Assembly (NCBI GenBank): GCA_029260165.1
Contig: JAJDDT010000116.1
Location: 64,001 to 120,474 of the forward strand
Length of the DNA stretch: 56,474 bases
Direction of reading: 5' to 3'
Origin: Phycisphaerae bacterium
GTDB lineage: Bacteria > Planctomycetota > Phycisphaerae > UBA1845
In this document: piece by piece, positions 41,474-50,254 of the stretch
Layout: every line of letters starts with the position of its first letter
Numbering within the stretch: the first letter of the stretch is position 1
Position numbers and translations under genes: made by a program
Notes under the pieces: generated by a model
Database searches by the model: none
What the model was told of the DNA's origin: nothing
Seen by the model: only the letters and a program-made list of their open reading frames with translations

Positions 41474-43078
41474 GTGACCAATCCCCGTACGCATCTCCAT
41501 GCAGCGCTGACACTCCTGACCGTTTCACTTCTCGCTTTCACCGCGCCCGCCGTCGCAGGCCCCACCGTCGTCTTCAACGACATCTCCGCCTCCGCAGGGA
41601 TCGAACTCACCGGCGTCCTCACCGAATCCCTCTGCTGGGGTGACTACGACAACGACGGCGACCCCGACCTCTACCTCACCAACCAGAACGTCGCCAACAA
41701 CCTCTTCCGCAACGACGGCGGCGGATCATTCACCGACGTCACCACCGAAGCGGGCGTCGGCAGCACACTCTGGGGTGTCGGTTGCGCCTTCGGAGACCTC
41801 GACAACGATGGCGACCTCGATCTCTACCTCGTCAACTTCGGGTCAGGCGCAGACGCCCTCTACCGAAACGACGGACCCACAGGACCAGGCGGTGCCTACC
41901 AGTTCACCGACGTCGCCGCCTCCGCACAAACCACCCTCGACCGTTCCAGCCGCGGGATGGCCTTTGTCGACTACGACCGCGACGGACTCCTCGATATCTA
42001 CGTCAATTCAATCGGAAACGACATCCTTTACCACAATCTCGGTAACCTTATTTTCCAGGACGTCGCATCTTCCGTCGGCGTCATCAACAACGGTGGACAG
42101 GGCGTCGGCGTCGTCCCCACAGACGTTAACAACGACGGTTGGGTCGACCTCTTCACCGGAAACCGAAGCAACGACATCAACCGACTCTACATCAACAACA
42201 ACGGCGTCTACACCGACGTCGCCACCACCGTCGGCATCACCAAGGTAGGCCTCGGCATGGGCGTCCTCTCGCTCGACTTCGACAACGACCTCGACTTCGA
42301 CCTCTACTGGACAACCTGGCCTGCACAGACAAACGCCCTCTACGAAAACACCCTCGGAGACGCCACCACATTCACCGACATCAACGTATCCTCCAACACC
42401 ACCGACGCAGGCGGATGGGGCATCTCCTGCAACCCCGGCGATGTCGATAACGATGGTTGGGAAGACATGTTCATCACCAACGGCTTTGACCCCTCCTCCA
42501 CCGCAAACGTCCTCTTCCGAAACAACCAGAACAACACCTTTGCCGACGTCACCGCCGCACTCGGGGGCGCACTCTTCGACGGTCGCGGTGCCGCCTTCGC
42601 AGACTTCGACCTCGACGGCGACATGGACCTCTGCGTCACAGCCGACGCAGGCCAACCCAACAAACTATGGGAAAACGTCACCAACAACGGCAACCACTGG
42701 GTCACCCTCAAACTCGTCGGCGACTCCAGCAACCGATCCGCCTTCGGTGCCCGCGTCGAAGTCACCACCAACCTCACCACCATCGTCAAGGAAGTCAGCG
42801 GCGGTGCGGGCAGAGGATCCACCAACGACCCACCACTCGAATTCGGCCTCGGAGCAGCCACAACAATCCAACAGGTGAGCATCCGCTGGCCCAACGGCAA
42901 CACCACCACCCACAACAACCTCGCCATCGATCAGTTCCACACCCTCAACGAAGCCCAGGGACCCGCCGTCCCCGCCGTCTCAACCTGGGGAATGATCGTC
43001 CTCATGCTCGCCTTGCTCTTAGTGGCCACTCTGATCATGCGCAGACCAGACGCATTCCGAAACAAATCCCTGTCCTGA
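41474..43078 (+). CDS. Secreted VCBS/FG-GAP and UnbV repeat protein with IPTL-CTERM-like tail
   Basis: A 534-residue protein with a signal peptide (LLTVSLLAFTAPAVAG). Seven calcium-binding propeller repeats are visible, such as WGDYDNDGDPDLYLTN, FGDLDNDGDLDLYLVN, PTDVNNDGWVDLF and FADFDLDGDMDLCVT. An ASPIC/UnbV domain follows (NGNHWVTLKLVGDSSNRSAFGARVEV, later VSIRWPNGNTTTH). The C-terminus VPAVSTWGMIVLMLALLLVATLIMRR is a Pro-x-x-Ser-x-Trp-Gly helix plus arginines, as in IPTL-CTERM sorting signals. It is therefore probably surface-anchored or processed by a dedicated sorting enzyme. GTG start at 41474 with AAGGG seven bases upstream. Confidence 0.88.
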   Translation: MTNPRTHLHAALTLLTVSLLAFTAPAVAGPTVVFNDISASAGIELTGVLTESLCWGDYDNDGDPDLYLTNQNVANNLFRNDGGGSFTDVTTEAGVGSTLWGVGCAFGDLDNDGDLDLYLVNFGSGADALYRNDGPTGPGGAYQFTDVAASAQTTLDRSSRGMAFVDYDRDGLLDIYVNSIGNDILYHNLGNLIFQDVASSVGVINNGGQGVGVVPTDVNNDGWVDLFTGNRSNDINRLYINNNGVYTDVATTVGITKVGLGMGVLSLDFDNDLDFDLYWTTWPAQTNALYENTLGDATTFTDINVSSNTTDAGGWGISCNPGDVDNDGWEDMFITNGFDPSSTANVLFRNNQNNTFADVTAALGGALFDGRGAAFADFDLDGDMDLCVTADAGQPNKLWENVTNNGNHWVTLKLVGDSSNRSAFGARVEVTTNLTTIVKEVSGGAGRGSTNDPPLEFGLGAATTIQQVSIRWPNGNTTTHNNLAIDQFHTLNEAQGPAVPAVSTWGMIVLMLALLLVATLIMRRPDAFRNKSLS

Positions 43079-43230
43079 TCCATCATCGCCCCTTGTTCGC
43101 ACGCACTGGACGAGACCAGCCCCACCAGCCAACGAACACGCTTCGTGAAAAATAAAAAAATCCTACCACGCCAAACCCAGGCCACGTCGACACTTGGGCC
43201 ACTTCTCGCGATACCCTCCCCAAAAACCTC

Positions 43231-43259
43231 TTGACCCAAACATTTCCCAAATCTATAGT
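43231..43259 (+). promoter_or_regulatory. Sigma-70-type promoter of the DinB-like gene
   Basis: TTGACC (43231-43236), a 17-base spacer and TATAGT (43254-43259) lie 43 bp before the start at 43303. This is a five-of-six match in both boxes. Confidence 0.72.
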
Positions 43260-43302
43260 ACACCTGCGGGTCGGGGGACCACAGCACGAAGGAGCAACAA
43301 CA

Positions 43303-43821
43303 ATGCTCGAAACAATCAGGCAAACACTCGCCAACCAGTTTGAAGCGGCTCTTTGCGCCCTTCACTTTCCCATCGACCAATGCCCCGACGACCAGTGGCT
43401 CCTTCCCGTCGCCAACCATTTGTTCTGCCAGACCGCGTTTCACGCCCTTGTCTACACCGATCTCTTCCTGGGGGATTCGATCGATGCCCTCAAACAACAG
43501 GCGTTTCACCGCGAAAACACAAACATTTTCCGTGACTACGAGGAATTCGAGGACCGCATCCCCGTTCTCAGGTACGACAGGGACTTCATCCAACAATACC
43601 TCGCCCACTGTCGATCGAAAGCTGCCTCGGTCATCGCCGCCGAAACGAAGGATTCCATCGCCCAGGTCTCGCCGTTTGGCCACCTGCCCTTCGCCCGCGC
43701 CGAAATGCACCTGCACAACATCCGCCACATCCAGCACCACGCCGCCCAACTCTCCCTTCGACTCCGACAAGCCGGAGACCCCAAAATCCCCTGGGCAAAA
43801 TCCGGCTGGCGCGATCCCTGA
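43303..43821 (+). CDS. DinB-like putative metal-dependent protein
   Basis: A 172-residue protein. ATG 43303 is supported by AAGGAG nine bases upstream and a strong promoter. The four-helix pattern of DinB/YfiT proteins is suggested by PVANHLFCQTAFHALVYTDLFLG with a histidine near helix 2 and HLHNIRHIQHHAAQLSLRLRQ with the histidine pair near the end, compatible with the three-histidine metal site. DinB relatives act as thiol-dependent transferases or hydrolases; the substrate is unknown. It appears monocistronic. A longer frame from 43231 would start in the promoter, so it was not used. Confidence 0.7.
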   Translation: MLETIRQTLANQFEAALCALHFPIDQCPDDQWLLPVANHLFCQTAFHALVYTDLFLGDSIDALKQQAFHRENTNIFRDYEEFEDRIPVLRYDRDFIQQYLAHCRSKAASVIAAETKDSIAQVSPFGHLPFARAEMHLHNIRHIQHHAAQLSLRLRQAGDPKIPWAKSGWRDP

Positions 43822-43917
43822 TCACCGTCCCGCCTTAACCCACCGCCCCCGTTGTGCTAGACTCTCGGCAGGTCCGACGATCGGACATCAACCAGACCTG
43901 TTTGCATGGAAAACGTT

Positions 43918-45924
43918 ATGAAATACCGAACCCCTCTTTTCGTCATCGTCGCGCTGCTGTCAGCCTCACCCATCCTCGCCATCGAAACGAACTTCAACCG
44001 CACCGCGGGCGAGATGAAACGCGAGATCGACAACCACCTCGCCGCCGCCCAAACCCTGCTCGACCAGATCCTCGCCGTCGATGGCGACCGCAACGTCAAA
44101 AACACCCTCGTTCCAATGAACGAAATGAACATCCATCTCAGCAACGCCGCAAGCAAATCCGAACTGCTCAGCGCCGTTCATCCGGAAAAATCCGTCCGCG
44201 AAGCCGCCGACGCAGGCTCACAAGCCGTCGCGAAATTCGCAACCGAACTCTCGCTCAACCGTGATCTTTTCAACGCCGTCCAGACCGTCGACGTCTCCAA
44301 ATCAGACGCGGAAACCAAACGCGTCGTCTTCCGCACGCTCCGCGATTTCCGCCGCTCCGGCGTCGATCGCGACGACGAAACCCGCCAGCGCGTCAAAATG
44401 ATTCAGGACGACATCGTCAAAATAGGCCAACAATTCGACCGCAACATCGCCGAAGACGTGAGACACATCAAACTCGACAGCCCCGGCGACCTCGCAGGAT
44501 TGCCCGACGATTACATCCGCGACCATGCCCCCGGCGACGACGGAAAAATCACCATCACCACCAACTACCCCGACTACGTCCCGTTCATGAAGTACGCCGA
44601 CAGCACCGACGCCCGCCGACGCATGTACGACGTCTACCGGCACCGCGGATTCCCCAATAACCTCGAAGCCCTCAGCAAACTCACCGCCAAACGACACGAA
44701 CTCGCCACACTCCTCGGTTACAACAACTGGGCTGAGTACATCACCGAAGACAAGATGATCGGCAACGACGAAGCCGTCGAAGCCTTCATCAACAAAATCG
44801 CCGAACTCGCAAAACCCCCGTCGCGAAACGACATCACCGAACTCCTCGCCTACAAAAAGCAACACGATCCCGCCGCCACGCAGATTTTCGACTACGAGGC
44901 AGGCTACTTCGCTGAGAAGGTCAAGGGCGAAAAATTCAATTTCAGCTCACAGGAAGCGCGACCCTATTTCGAATTTGGCCGCGTGCAACAAGGACTGTTC
45001 GATGTCACCGGGCGACTCTTCAACATCCAGTTCCGACCCGCCGGGAACGTCAGACTCTGGCACGAAAACGTCACCTGCTGGGATCTCTACGACGGCGACA
45101 AAATCCTGGGCCGATTCCTCCTCGACCTCCACCCACGCGAGGGCAAGTACAAACACGCCGCCTGTTTCACCTACCAGACAGGCGTCAAAGGCAAACAAAT
45201 CCCGATCAACGCACTCGTCTGCAACTTCCCCAATCCCAAAACCACCTCCGGACCAGCCATGATGGAACATGGGGATGTCGTCACCTTTTTCCACGAGTTT
45301 GGCCACCTGCTCCACGCCATCTTCGCCGGTCACCACGAATGGGTGGACGTCGGCGGTATCAGCACGGAGTGGGATTTCGTCGAAGCCCCGTCACAAATGC
45401 TCGAGGAATGGTGCTGGAATGTGGACGTGCTGCAAATGTTCGGCAAACACCACAGAACCAACGAACCCATCCCCGCCGAAATGGTCGCCAAAATGCGCGC
45501 CGCCAGTGATTTCGGAAAAGCCACCTGGGTCCGACAGCAGATGTTCTACGCCTCCATGTCGCTCAACTTCCACAACCAGGACCCCACCGCCTTTTACACC
45601 ACCGACCTCGTGAAGGAACTGGCCCAAAAATACGCGCCCTATGCCTATGTGCCCGACACCTACATGCACTGCGCGTTTGGCCACCTCAACGGCTACTCCG
45701 CCATCTACTACACCTACATGTGGTCGCTGGTCATCGCCAAGGACATGTTCAGCGAGTTTGAGAAAAACGGCATCTTCGACAAGGAAACCGCCCGGCGTTA
45801 CCGAAGGGCTGTTCTGTCCACCGGTGGTTCCGACGACGCAGCCAATCTCGTCGAACAGTTTCTGGGCAGACCCTATCGTTTCAATGCCTACGGCGACTGG
45901 CTCAAGGGCAAGCCCAAACGGTAG
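43918..45924 (+). CDS. M3-family oligopeptidase (thimet oligopeptidase-like), probably exported
   Basis: A 668-residue zinc metallopeptidase. The N-terminal KYRTPLFVIVALLSASPILA is a signal peptide, unusual for the cytosolic oligopeptidases of E. coli but found in exported relatives. The active site is HEFGH in VVTFFHEFGHLLHAIF, with the third zinc ligand in the downstream segment STEWDFVEAPSQMLEEW. YMHCAFGHLNGYSAIYYTYMWS near the end is the typical substrate-binding region. It would cleave short peptides in the periplasm or at the surface. The start at 43918 is preferred over an upstream in-frame ATG at 43906. Confidence 0.9.
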   Translation: MKYRTPLFVIVALLSASPILAIETNFNRTAGEMKREIDNHLAAAQTLLDQILAVDGDRNVKNTLVPMNEMNIHLSNAASKSELLSAVHPEKSVREAADAGSQAVAKFATELSLNRDLFNAVQTVDVSKSDAETKRVVFRTLRDFRRSGVDRDDETRQRVKMIQDDIVKIGQQFDRNIAEDVRHIKLDSPGDLAGLPDDYIRDHAPGDDGKITITTNYPDYVPFMKYADSTDARRRMYDVYRHRGFPNNLEALSKLTAKRHELATLLGYNNWAEYITEDKMIGNDEAVEAFINKIAELAKPPSRNDITELLAYKKQHDPAATQIFDYEAGYFAEKVKGEKFNFSSQEARPYFEFGRVQQGLFDVTGRLFNIQFRPAGNVRLWHENVTCWDLYDGDKILGRFLLDLHPREGKYKHAACFTYQTGVKGKQIPINALVCNFPNPKTTSGPAMMEHGDVVTFFHEFGHLLHAIFAGHHEWVDVGGISTEWDFVEAPSQMLEEWCWNVDVLQMFGKHHRTNEPIPAEMVAKMRAASDFGKATWVRQQMFYASMSLNFHNQDPTAFYTTDLVKELAQKYAPYAYVPDTYMHCAFGHLNGYSAIYYTYMWSLVIAKDMFSEFEKNGIFDKETARRYRRAVLSTGGSDDAANLVEQFLGRPYRFNAYGDWLKGKPKR

Positions 45925-45935
45925 TGCATTTTTGC

Positions 45936-45953
45936 GTCAAAAACATTTTTGAC
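45936..45953 (+). terminator. Weak terminator-like hairpin after the oligopeptidase gene
   Basis: GTCAAAAA (45936-45943) and TTTTTGAC (45946-45953) form an 8-bp A/T-rich stem with a 2-base loop, 11 bp after the stop at 45924. The stem lacks the usual GC content and no separate T-run follows, so it may not terminate well. Confidence 0.35.
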
Positions 45954-46072
45954 TAACCAACGCGAATCCGTCATGTCTATCGACGTGGACGTTCAGTGTG
46001 TGAACATTGGGCGAGAGCATTGGAAATCAGCAAAACCGTCGGGCAATCCCCGTCAATTCAAAGGAGGCTCCC

Positions 46073-46297
46073 ATGACACGCTTCGCAACCCTGATCGCCA
46101 TCACCGCCGTCACCATCTCAAACATGGGCTGCGTGGTCGCCGTCGGCAACAAGGGCACCTTCTCCAATCCCCGGCATTTGCAAGCCGTCGAACTCGACAA
46201 CGACATCTACATCGTCAATGTCAAAACCAACGAAGTCCGCAAAATCCCCCGCGAAAAAATCGAAAACGCCGAAGTGGCGCACGAACATGCCGATTAG
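46073..46297 (+). CDS. Small putative lipoprotein
   Basis: A 74-residue protein. ATG 46073 is preceded by AAAGGAGG with seven bases spacing, an unusually strong ribosome-binding site. The signal peptide ends near NMGC, resembling a lipobox although Asn-Met at -3/-2 is not canonical. The mature part is short (VVAVGNKGTFSNPRHLQAVELDNDIYIVNVKTNEVRKI) and has no recognised domain. It probably sits in the inner or outer membrane. It is the last gene in the region with a C-rich plus strand. Confidence 0.65.
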   Translation: MTRFATLIAITAVTISNMGCVVAVGNKGTFSNPRHLQAVELDNDIYIVNVKTNEVRKIPREKIENAEVAHEHAD

Positions 46298-46383
46298 CAA
46301 CGACCGGCGTTGCACCGCCAGGGCAACTCTTTCCGCGTGCCGATGATTCCAATATCATTGCGGGGAGAACGAAGGCGGCACGC

Positions 46384-47109
46384 ATGAATGACACGACGAT
46401 CACAGCGCTGGTTGCGACGGCAGCGTCGATTGGATTTGTCCACACAGTGGCTGGTCCGGATCACTACCTGCCTTTCATTGCCATGTCGCGGGCGCGCGGT
46501 TGGCGATTGCCCAAAACGCTGGCGATTACCGCAGTGTGCGGTCTCGGTCATGTGCTCGGCTCGATCGTAATCGGTGTCGCCGTGATTACCGTGACCGGCC
46601 TGACGCTGGACAAGGCGGTGTGGTTTGAATCAGCGCGTGGAGCGCTCGCGGGTTGGTTGTTGTTGAGCTTCGGCGTCGCGTACATGTTGTGGGGTATTCG
46701 CCGGGCAATCAACAACAAGCCTCACGCACATTGGCACATTCACGAAGACGGGACGACACATCGCCACGAACACAATCATCATGGCGATCATGCTCATGTA
46801 CACAATGACGACACCAAATCGATCACGCCCTGGGTGTTGTTCACCATTTTTGTGTTTGGACCCTGCGAGGTGTTGATACCGGTGTTGATGGTGCCTGCGG
46901 CTGAGTTGAGTTGGTCGGGGCTTGTGCTGGTGACGGGTGTTTTTGCCTTTGCGACGGTTGCGACGATGACGATCATCGTGTTGGCGACATTGGCGGGGCT
47001 GTCGCGATTCTCGTTTCCATCGTTGGAACGATACGCCCACGCGACGGCTGGTTTCGCACTGGCATCGTGCGGTGCGGCGATTCAGATCGGACTCCAGGTG
47101 CCATCATGA
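46384..47109 (+). CDS. HupE/UreH/NiCoT-like membrane metal transporter
   Basis: A 241-residue membrane protein with about six helices (FVHTVAGPDHYLPFIAMSRA, ITAVCGLGHVLGSIVIGVAV, ALAGWLLLSFGVAYMLWG, TPWVLFTIFVFGPCEVLIPV and two more). Histidines in VHTVAGPDHY and GLGHVLG match the metal-transport motif of NiCoT/UreH proteins. A central loop is very rich in histidine (PHAHWHIHEDGTTHRHEHNHH...HVH), a likely metal-binding site in the cytoplasm. Nickel or cobalt is plausible, but no urease or hydrogenase gene is near. The stop overlaps the maoC-like start by 4 bp (ATGA). Confidence 0.75.
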   Translation: MNDTTITALVATAASIGFVHTVAGPDHYLPFIAMSRARGWRLPKTLAITAVCGLGHVLGSIVIGVAVITVTGLTLDKAVWFESARGALAGWLLLSFGVAYMLWGIRRAINNKPHAHWHIHEDGTTHRHEHNHHGDHAHVHNDDTKSITPWVLFTIFVFGPCEVLIPVLMVPAAELSWSGLVLVTGVFAFATVATMTIIVLATLAGLSRFSFPSLERYAHATAGFALASCGAAIQIGLQVPS

Positions 47110-47588
47110 GCGACACAACACCATTGAAGCCAACGCGACGCGACACGCTGCAGGTCGGCGACACGGGGCAGTTCAGCAAAACGCTCACCGAGCACGACGT
47201 CTTCGCGTTTGCCGATGCGTCGGGCGATCACAATCCGTTGCACATTGACGAAACGTACGCGAAGGAATCGGTTTTCAAGGATCGTATTGCACACGGTATT
47301 CTGACGGCTGGGATCATTTCGACCGTGCTGGGCAGCGTACTGCCGGGATTGGGGACGATTTTTGTCGAGCTGCATGTTCGGTTTCTCAAGCCCGTGTACT
47401 TCAATGACAAAATCACAGCCACCGGGACGGTGACAGAAATCATCAACCCGAAACGCGTGCGTTTGATGGTGGCGTGTGTAAACCAGCATGGCAGGGATGT
47501 TGCGATCGGCAATGCCATCGTCATTCCACCGGAAGAGACCCAGATTCTGGGAACAGGCAATACGGCACCGGTTACCACCCCACAGTGA
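47106..47588 (+). CDS. MaoC-like (R)-specific enoyl-CoA hydratase
   Basis: A 160-residue hot-dog-fold protein. The hydratase 2 motif is visible: FADASGDHNPLHIDETYA with the catalytic aspartate and histidine, then FKDRIAHGILTAGIISTVLG. Such enzymes add water to trans-2-enoyl-CoA and can link beta-oxidation to polyester synthesis; no PHA synthase is in the window. It starts at ATG 47106 overlapping the transporter stop, and its stop overlaps the glycosyltransferase GTG start, so three unrelated functions are translationally chained. Confidence 0.9.
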   Translation: MSDTTPLKPTRRDTLQVGDTGQFSKTLTEHDVFAFADASGDHNPLHIDETYAKESVFKDRIAHGILTAGIISTVLGSVLPGLGTIFVELHVRFLKPVYFNDKITATGTVTEIINPKRVRLMVACVNQHGRDVAIGNAIVIPPEETQILGTGNTAPVTTPQ

Positions 47589-49309
47589 TCCGCACGGATA
47601 CGAAACAATCCGCCCTGAAACAACATTGGTATCTGATTTTTGTGTTCGCCTGCGCACTGATCGTGCGTCTGGTCTACCTCGCGACGATTGATGATTTCAT
47701 TCTGGTGACTCACCTCGTGGGGGATGCAGCCGGCTACGATCAATGGGCACGAACGCTGGTCGCTGATGGTTGGCGTTGGCCCGAAACGTTTTATCAGGCG
47801 CCGTTGTATCCCTATTTTGTCGCGATTGTTTACAAATTCACCGGCGAGGATGCCATGGCGGTTCGCGTTGTTCAGTGCATTCTGGGATCGGTCGGATGTG
47901 CGTTGATGGCATGGTCGGCCAGTCGGTTTTTCTCGCATCGTGCGGGATTGGCGACGGGTTTGATCCTTGCGTTCTACGCACCCGCGATTTTTTTCGATGG
48001 AATCCTGCAAAAAACATCCGTTGGTTTCTTTCTGCTGGCGACGGTCATCGCACTGATCGCGTCGCAGGTTCGACGAGCGGTCGTCTGGAGATGGGCAATA
48101 CTCGGTCTGGTGATGGGACTGTTGGCGTTGACGCGTGAAAACGCGATGGCGTTGGTGCCGGTCCTGGGGATCTGGTGCCTGATCCACACACGCGGGTGCG
48201 ATGTTCGAACGCGACTGGTTTCGCCGATCCTGTTTCTTTTCGGGTTTGGCGTCGGTGTCGCGCCGGCTGCTATTCACAACCATCGCGCGGGTGGTGAGTT
48301 TGCGATCACGACGTTTCAACTCGGTCCGAATCTTTATATCGGAAATCATGACGGAGCCACGGGCAGATATGACCCGATGATCCCCGGTCGCGAGACGCCG
48401 GAGTTTGAACGCACGGATGCGACGAATCTCGCGGAGCAGGCTGTCGGTCGCGAATTGTCGCCGAAACAGGTGTCGGACTATTGGCTTGGGGAATCGTTGG
48501 ATTACATTCGCGAGCACCCGTTCGATTGGGCGAAGCTCCTCGCCTTCAAGACAGCTTTGACGTTCAATCAGTACGAGATTCCGGATACGGAGAGTTTCGA
48601 GCTGTATTGCGGGGCATCGTGGTGGCTTCGCTCGTTTGCGCTGGTTGGGCATTTCGGACTGATTCTTCCGTTGGGCGTCGTTGGCGCGTTCCTGACATGG
48701 TCGCAGCGCAAAAGATTGGCCGTCCTTTACGCGGTGTTCGTCGTCATGACGGTTGCGATCGCGGTGTTCTATCTTTTTGGTCGTTATCGATTTCCGCTCG
48801 TCCCGGTCCTCGCCATTTTTTCCGGTGCGGGCGTGGTGGGGTTGATCGAACGAATGAAATCGCACGACTGGAGAAGCGTCGCGCCAGCCCTGGTCGCCGC
48901 CATTGTTGTCGCGATCCCCTGTCAATGGCGGATCAATCCGGAGGCGGAGCTGCACGCGTCGCAACTGGGTAACCTCGGGGTTGCACTGGTACTTGAAAAT
49001 CGGCTTCCCGAGGCGATTCCGCATTTTGAACGTGCCATCGAGCTTCATTCGTCGGCCTCCCGGTTGCGACAATTTCTGGCGCAGGGTTTCGCGCAGATGG
49101 GCCGCTTTTCGGAGGCGATTCGGCATTATCGTGTGGCACTTGAATCGCGATCTGACGACGCCAACCTGCATTTCAACCTTGCTGTCGCGTTGGAAAACGT
49201 TGGTGACCGCGAAAATGCGATTCGTCACTATTTTGAAGCCTATCGCCTGAATCCGGAGGATTTGGAGGTGAAAAGGGCCGTTGAGCGTTTTTCCCGGCCC
49301 GTCCGATAA
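47585..49309 (+). CDS. PMT/GT39-like membrane glycosyltransferase with C-terminal TPRs
   Basis: A 574-residue protein with an N-terminal hydrophobic helix (WYLIFVFACALIVRLVYLA) followed by GDAAGYDQWARTLVADGW, which carries the acidic residue and DxxxY-type pattern of dolichyl/undecaprenyl-phosphate-sugar dependent glycosyltransferases. About ten further helices follow (for instance GLATGLILAFYAPAIFFDG, AILGLVMGLLALTRENAMAL). The C-terminal 120 residues are TPRs (LGNLGVALVLENRLPEAIPHF, LHFNLAVALENVGDRENAIRHY). It probably transfers a sugar to proteins or glycans outside the membrane. The GTG at 47585 overlaps the maoC stop (GTGA). Confidence 0.82.
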   Translation: MIRTDTKQSALKQHWYLIFVFACALIVRLVYLATIDDFILVTHLVGDAAGYDQWARTLVADGWRWPETFYQAPLYPYFVAIVYKFTGEDAMAVRVVQCILGSVGCALMAWSASRFFSHRAGLATGLILAFYAPAIFFDGILQKTSVGFFLLATVIALIASQVRRAVVWRWAILGLVMGLLALTRENAMALVPVLGIWCLIHTRGCDVRTRLVSPILFLFGFGVGVAPAAIHNHRAGGEFAITTFQLGPNLYIGNHDGATGRYDPMIPGRETPEFERTDATNLAEQAVGRELSPKQVSDYWLGESLDYIREHPFDWAKLLAFKTALTFNQYEIPDTESFELYCGASWWLRSFALVGHFGLILPLGVVGAFLTWSQRKRLAVLYAVFVVMTVAIAVFYLFGRYRFPLVPVLAIFSGAGVVGLIERMKSHDWRSVAPALVAAIVVAIPCQWRINPEAELHASQLGNLGVALVLENRLPEAIPHFERAIELHSSASRLRQFLAQGFAQMGRFSEAIRHYRVALESRSDDANLHFNLAVALENVGDRENAIRHYFEAYRLNPEDLEVKRAVERFSRPVR

Positions 49310-49479
49310 ATTTCGGTTGACCGGGCAGTTGGTGAATTTTATGAAACCATAGTCGGCTGTGTCGATTGGCCGATATCCTGGAATGCAGCGCGGTCTCGCG
49401 GCGCCTGTGCGCGTCTGCGTTGGCGGTTCGGGATGTGGAAGATGACCCTGATATTTCAAGAAGAAATGGAGCTCCAGCT

Positions 49480-50049
49480 ATGAAAACACGCCTACTGTCA
49501 CTGTTGGTATTGCCGATGGCGCTGACCTCGATCGCCTGTTTCCCACCGATGCCGACCGGGACGCTCGACACGCTGGACCCTGCGACCGATGACAAGGACG
49601 GTGACGGCTTCCTGGAACTGGCTGCGTGCGGTTCGAGTTCCAATGACGGCACGATTGCCATAAGGGTGGCCAACTCGATCACGCGCGAGCAGGCGGCTGC
49701 GTTGGCGGGGCAGGAGATTCCCGGTTTTATCGGTGTGTCCATTCAGATGACGATCAATCGCATCTATCCGGACGGTGAGGTCTGTACCGACACCGCCAAC
49801 GAAGAGCTTGGGCCTTTTGAGCTGGCGGTCGAAGCCAACTGCCCCGATCGTGTGGAAGCCACCGTCGACGTGCTCATCAACATACCGTTTGCCGGTACGC
49901 AACCGGTGTTTTCGCAGACGTTTACGGCCTCCAGCATCGGTGAGCGAGCGGATACCGCCTTTGAGTGCAACAAGTTGATCGAGGTCGTGGCTGAGCTGGA
50001 TGAGAACACCGGTCAGCCCACGGCGGACATCGAAGTGAAGGATCAGTAG
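49480..50049 (+). CDS. Putative lipoprotein of unknown function
   Basis: A 189-residue protein. ATG 49480 has GGAG about 9 bases upstream. The signal peptide (LLSLLVLPMALTSIAC) ends in a good lipobox, so the mature protein is lipid-anchored. The start of the mature protein is a Pro/Thr/Asp-rich linker (PPMPTGTLDTLDPATDDKDGDG), which might bind calcium; four further cysteines could form disulfides. No domain was recognised. A strong terminator follows at 50098-50135, so this is probably a transcript end. Confidence 0.65.
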   Translation: MKTRLLSLLVLPMALTSIACFPPMPTGTLDTLDPATDDKDGDGFLELAACGSSSNDGTIAIRVANSITREQAAALAGQEIPGFIGVSIQMTINRIYPDGEVCTDTANEELGPFELAVEANCPDRVEATVDVLINIPFAGTQPVFSQTFTASSIGERADTAFECNKLIEVVAELDENTGQPTADIEVKDQ

Positions 50050-50097
50050 ACGGGGTCGAACGCGGCTCGTCGGTCGCGAGCCACCCGGACAGACATC

Positions 50098-50135
50098 AAT
50101 CCGCCTGCCGCATCCATCGCGGTGGGCGGATTTTT
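50098..50135 (+). terminator. Rho-independent terminator
   Basis: AATCCGCC (50098-50105) pairs with GGCGGATT (50125-50132), with inner CCGC/GCGG pairs, followed by a T-run (50131-50135). It lies about 50 bp after the lipoprotein stop. The stem is long and GC-rich. Confidence 0.8.
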
Positions 50136-50254
50136 CATGGTTACGGTAAGGCGCACGCGTTGATCGGCAACGACGTCGGCAAGCCCGCATTGATTCCGCC
50201 GGTGGCCACGATACACTGTGGGTCTCCGCTGTGAACGGGTGACGGGTTGTGAAC

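Noticed and set aside
46298-46383. Replication origin at the skew reversal
   Set aside because: No dnaA, dnaN, gyrB or rpmH neighbours and no DnaA boxes were seen; an inversion explains the switch as well.
47228-49459. 743-codon minus-strand open frame
   Set aside because: Antisense to the MaoC and glycosyltransferase genes, which have clear motifs and overlapping starts.
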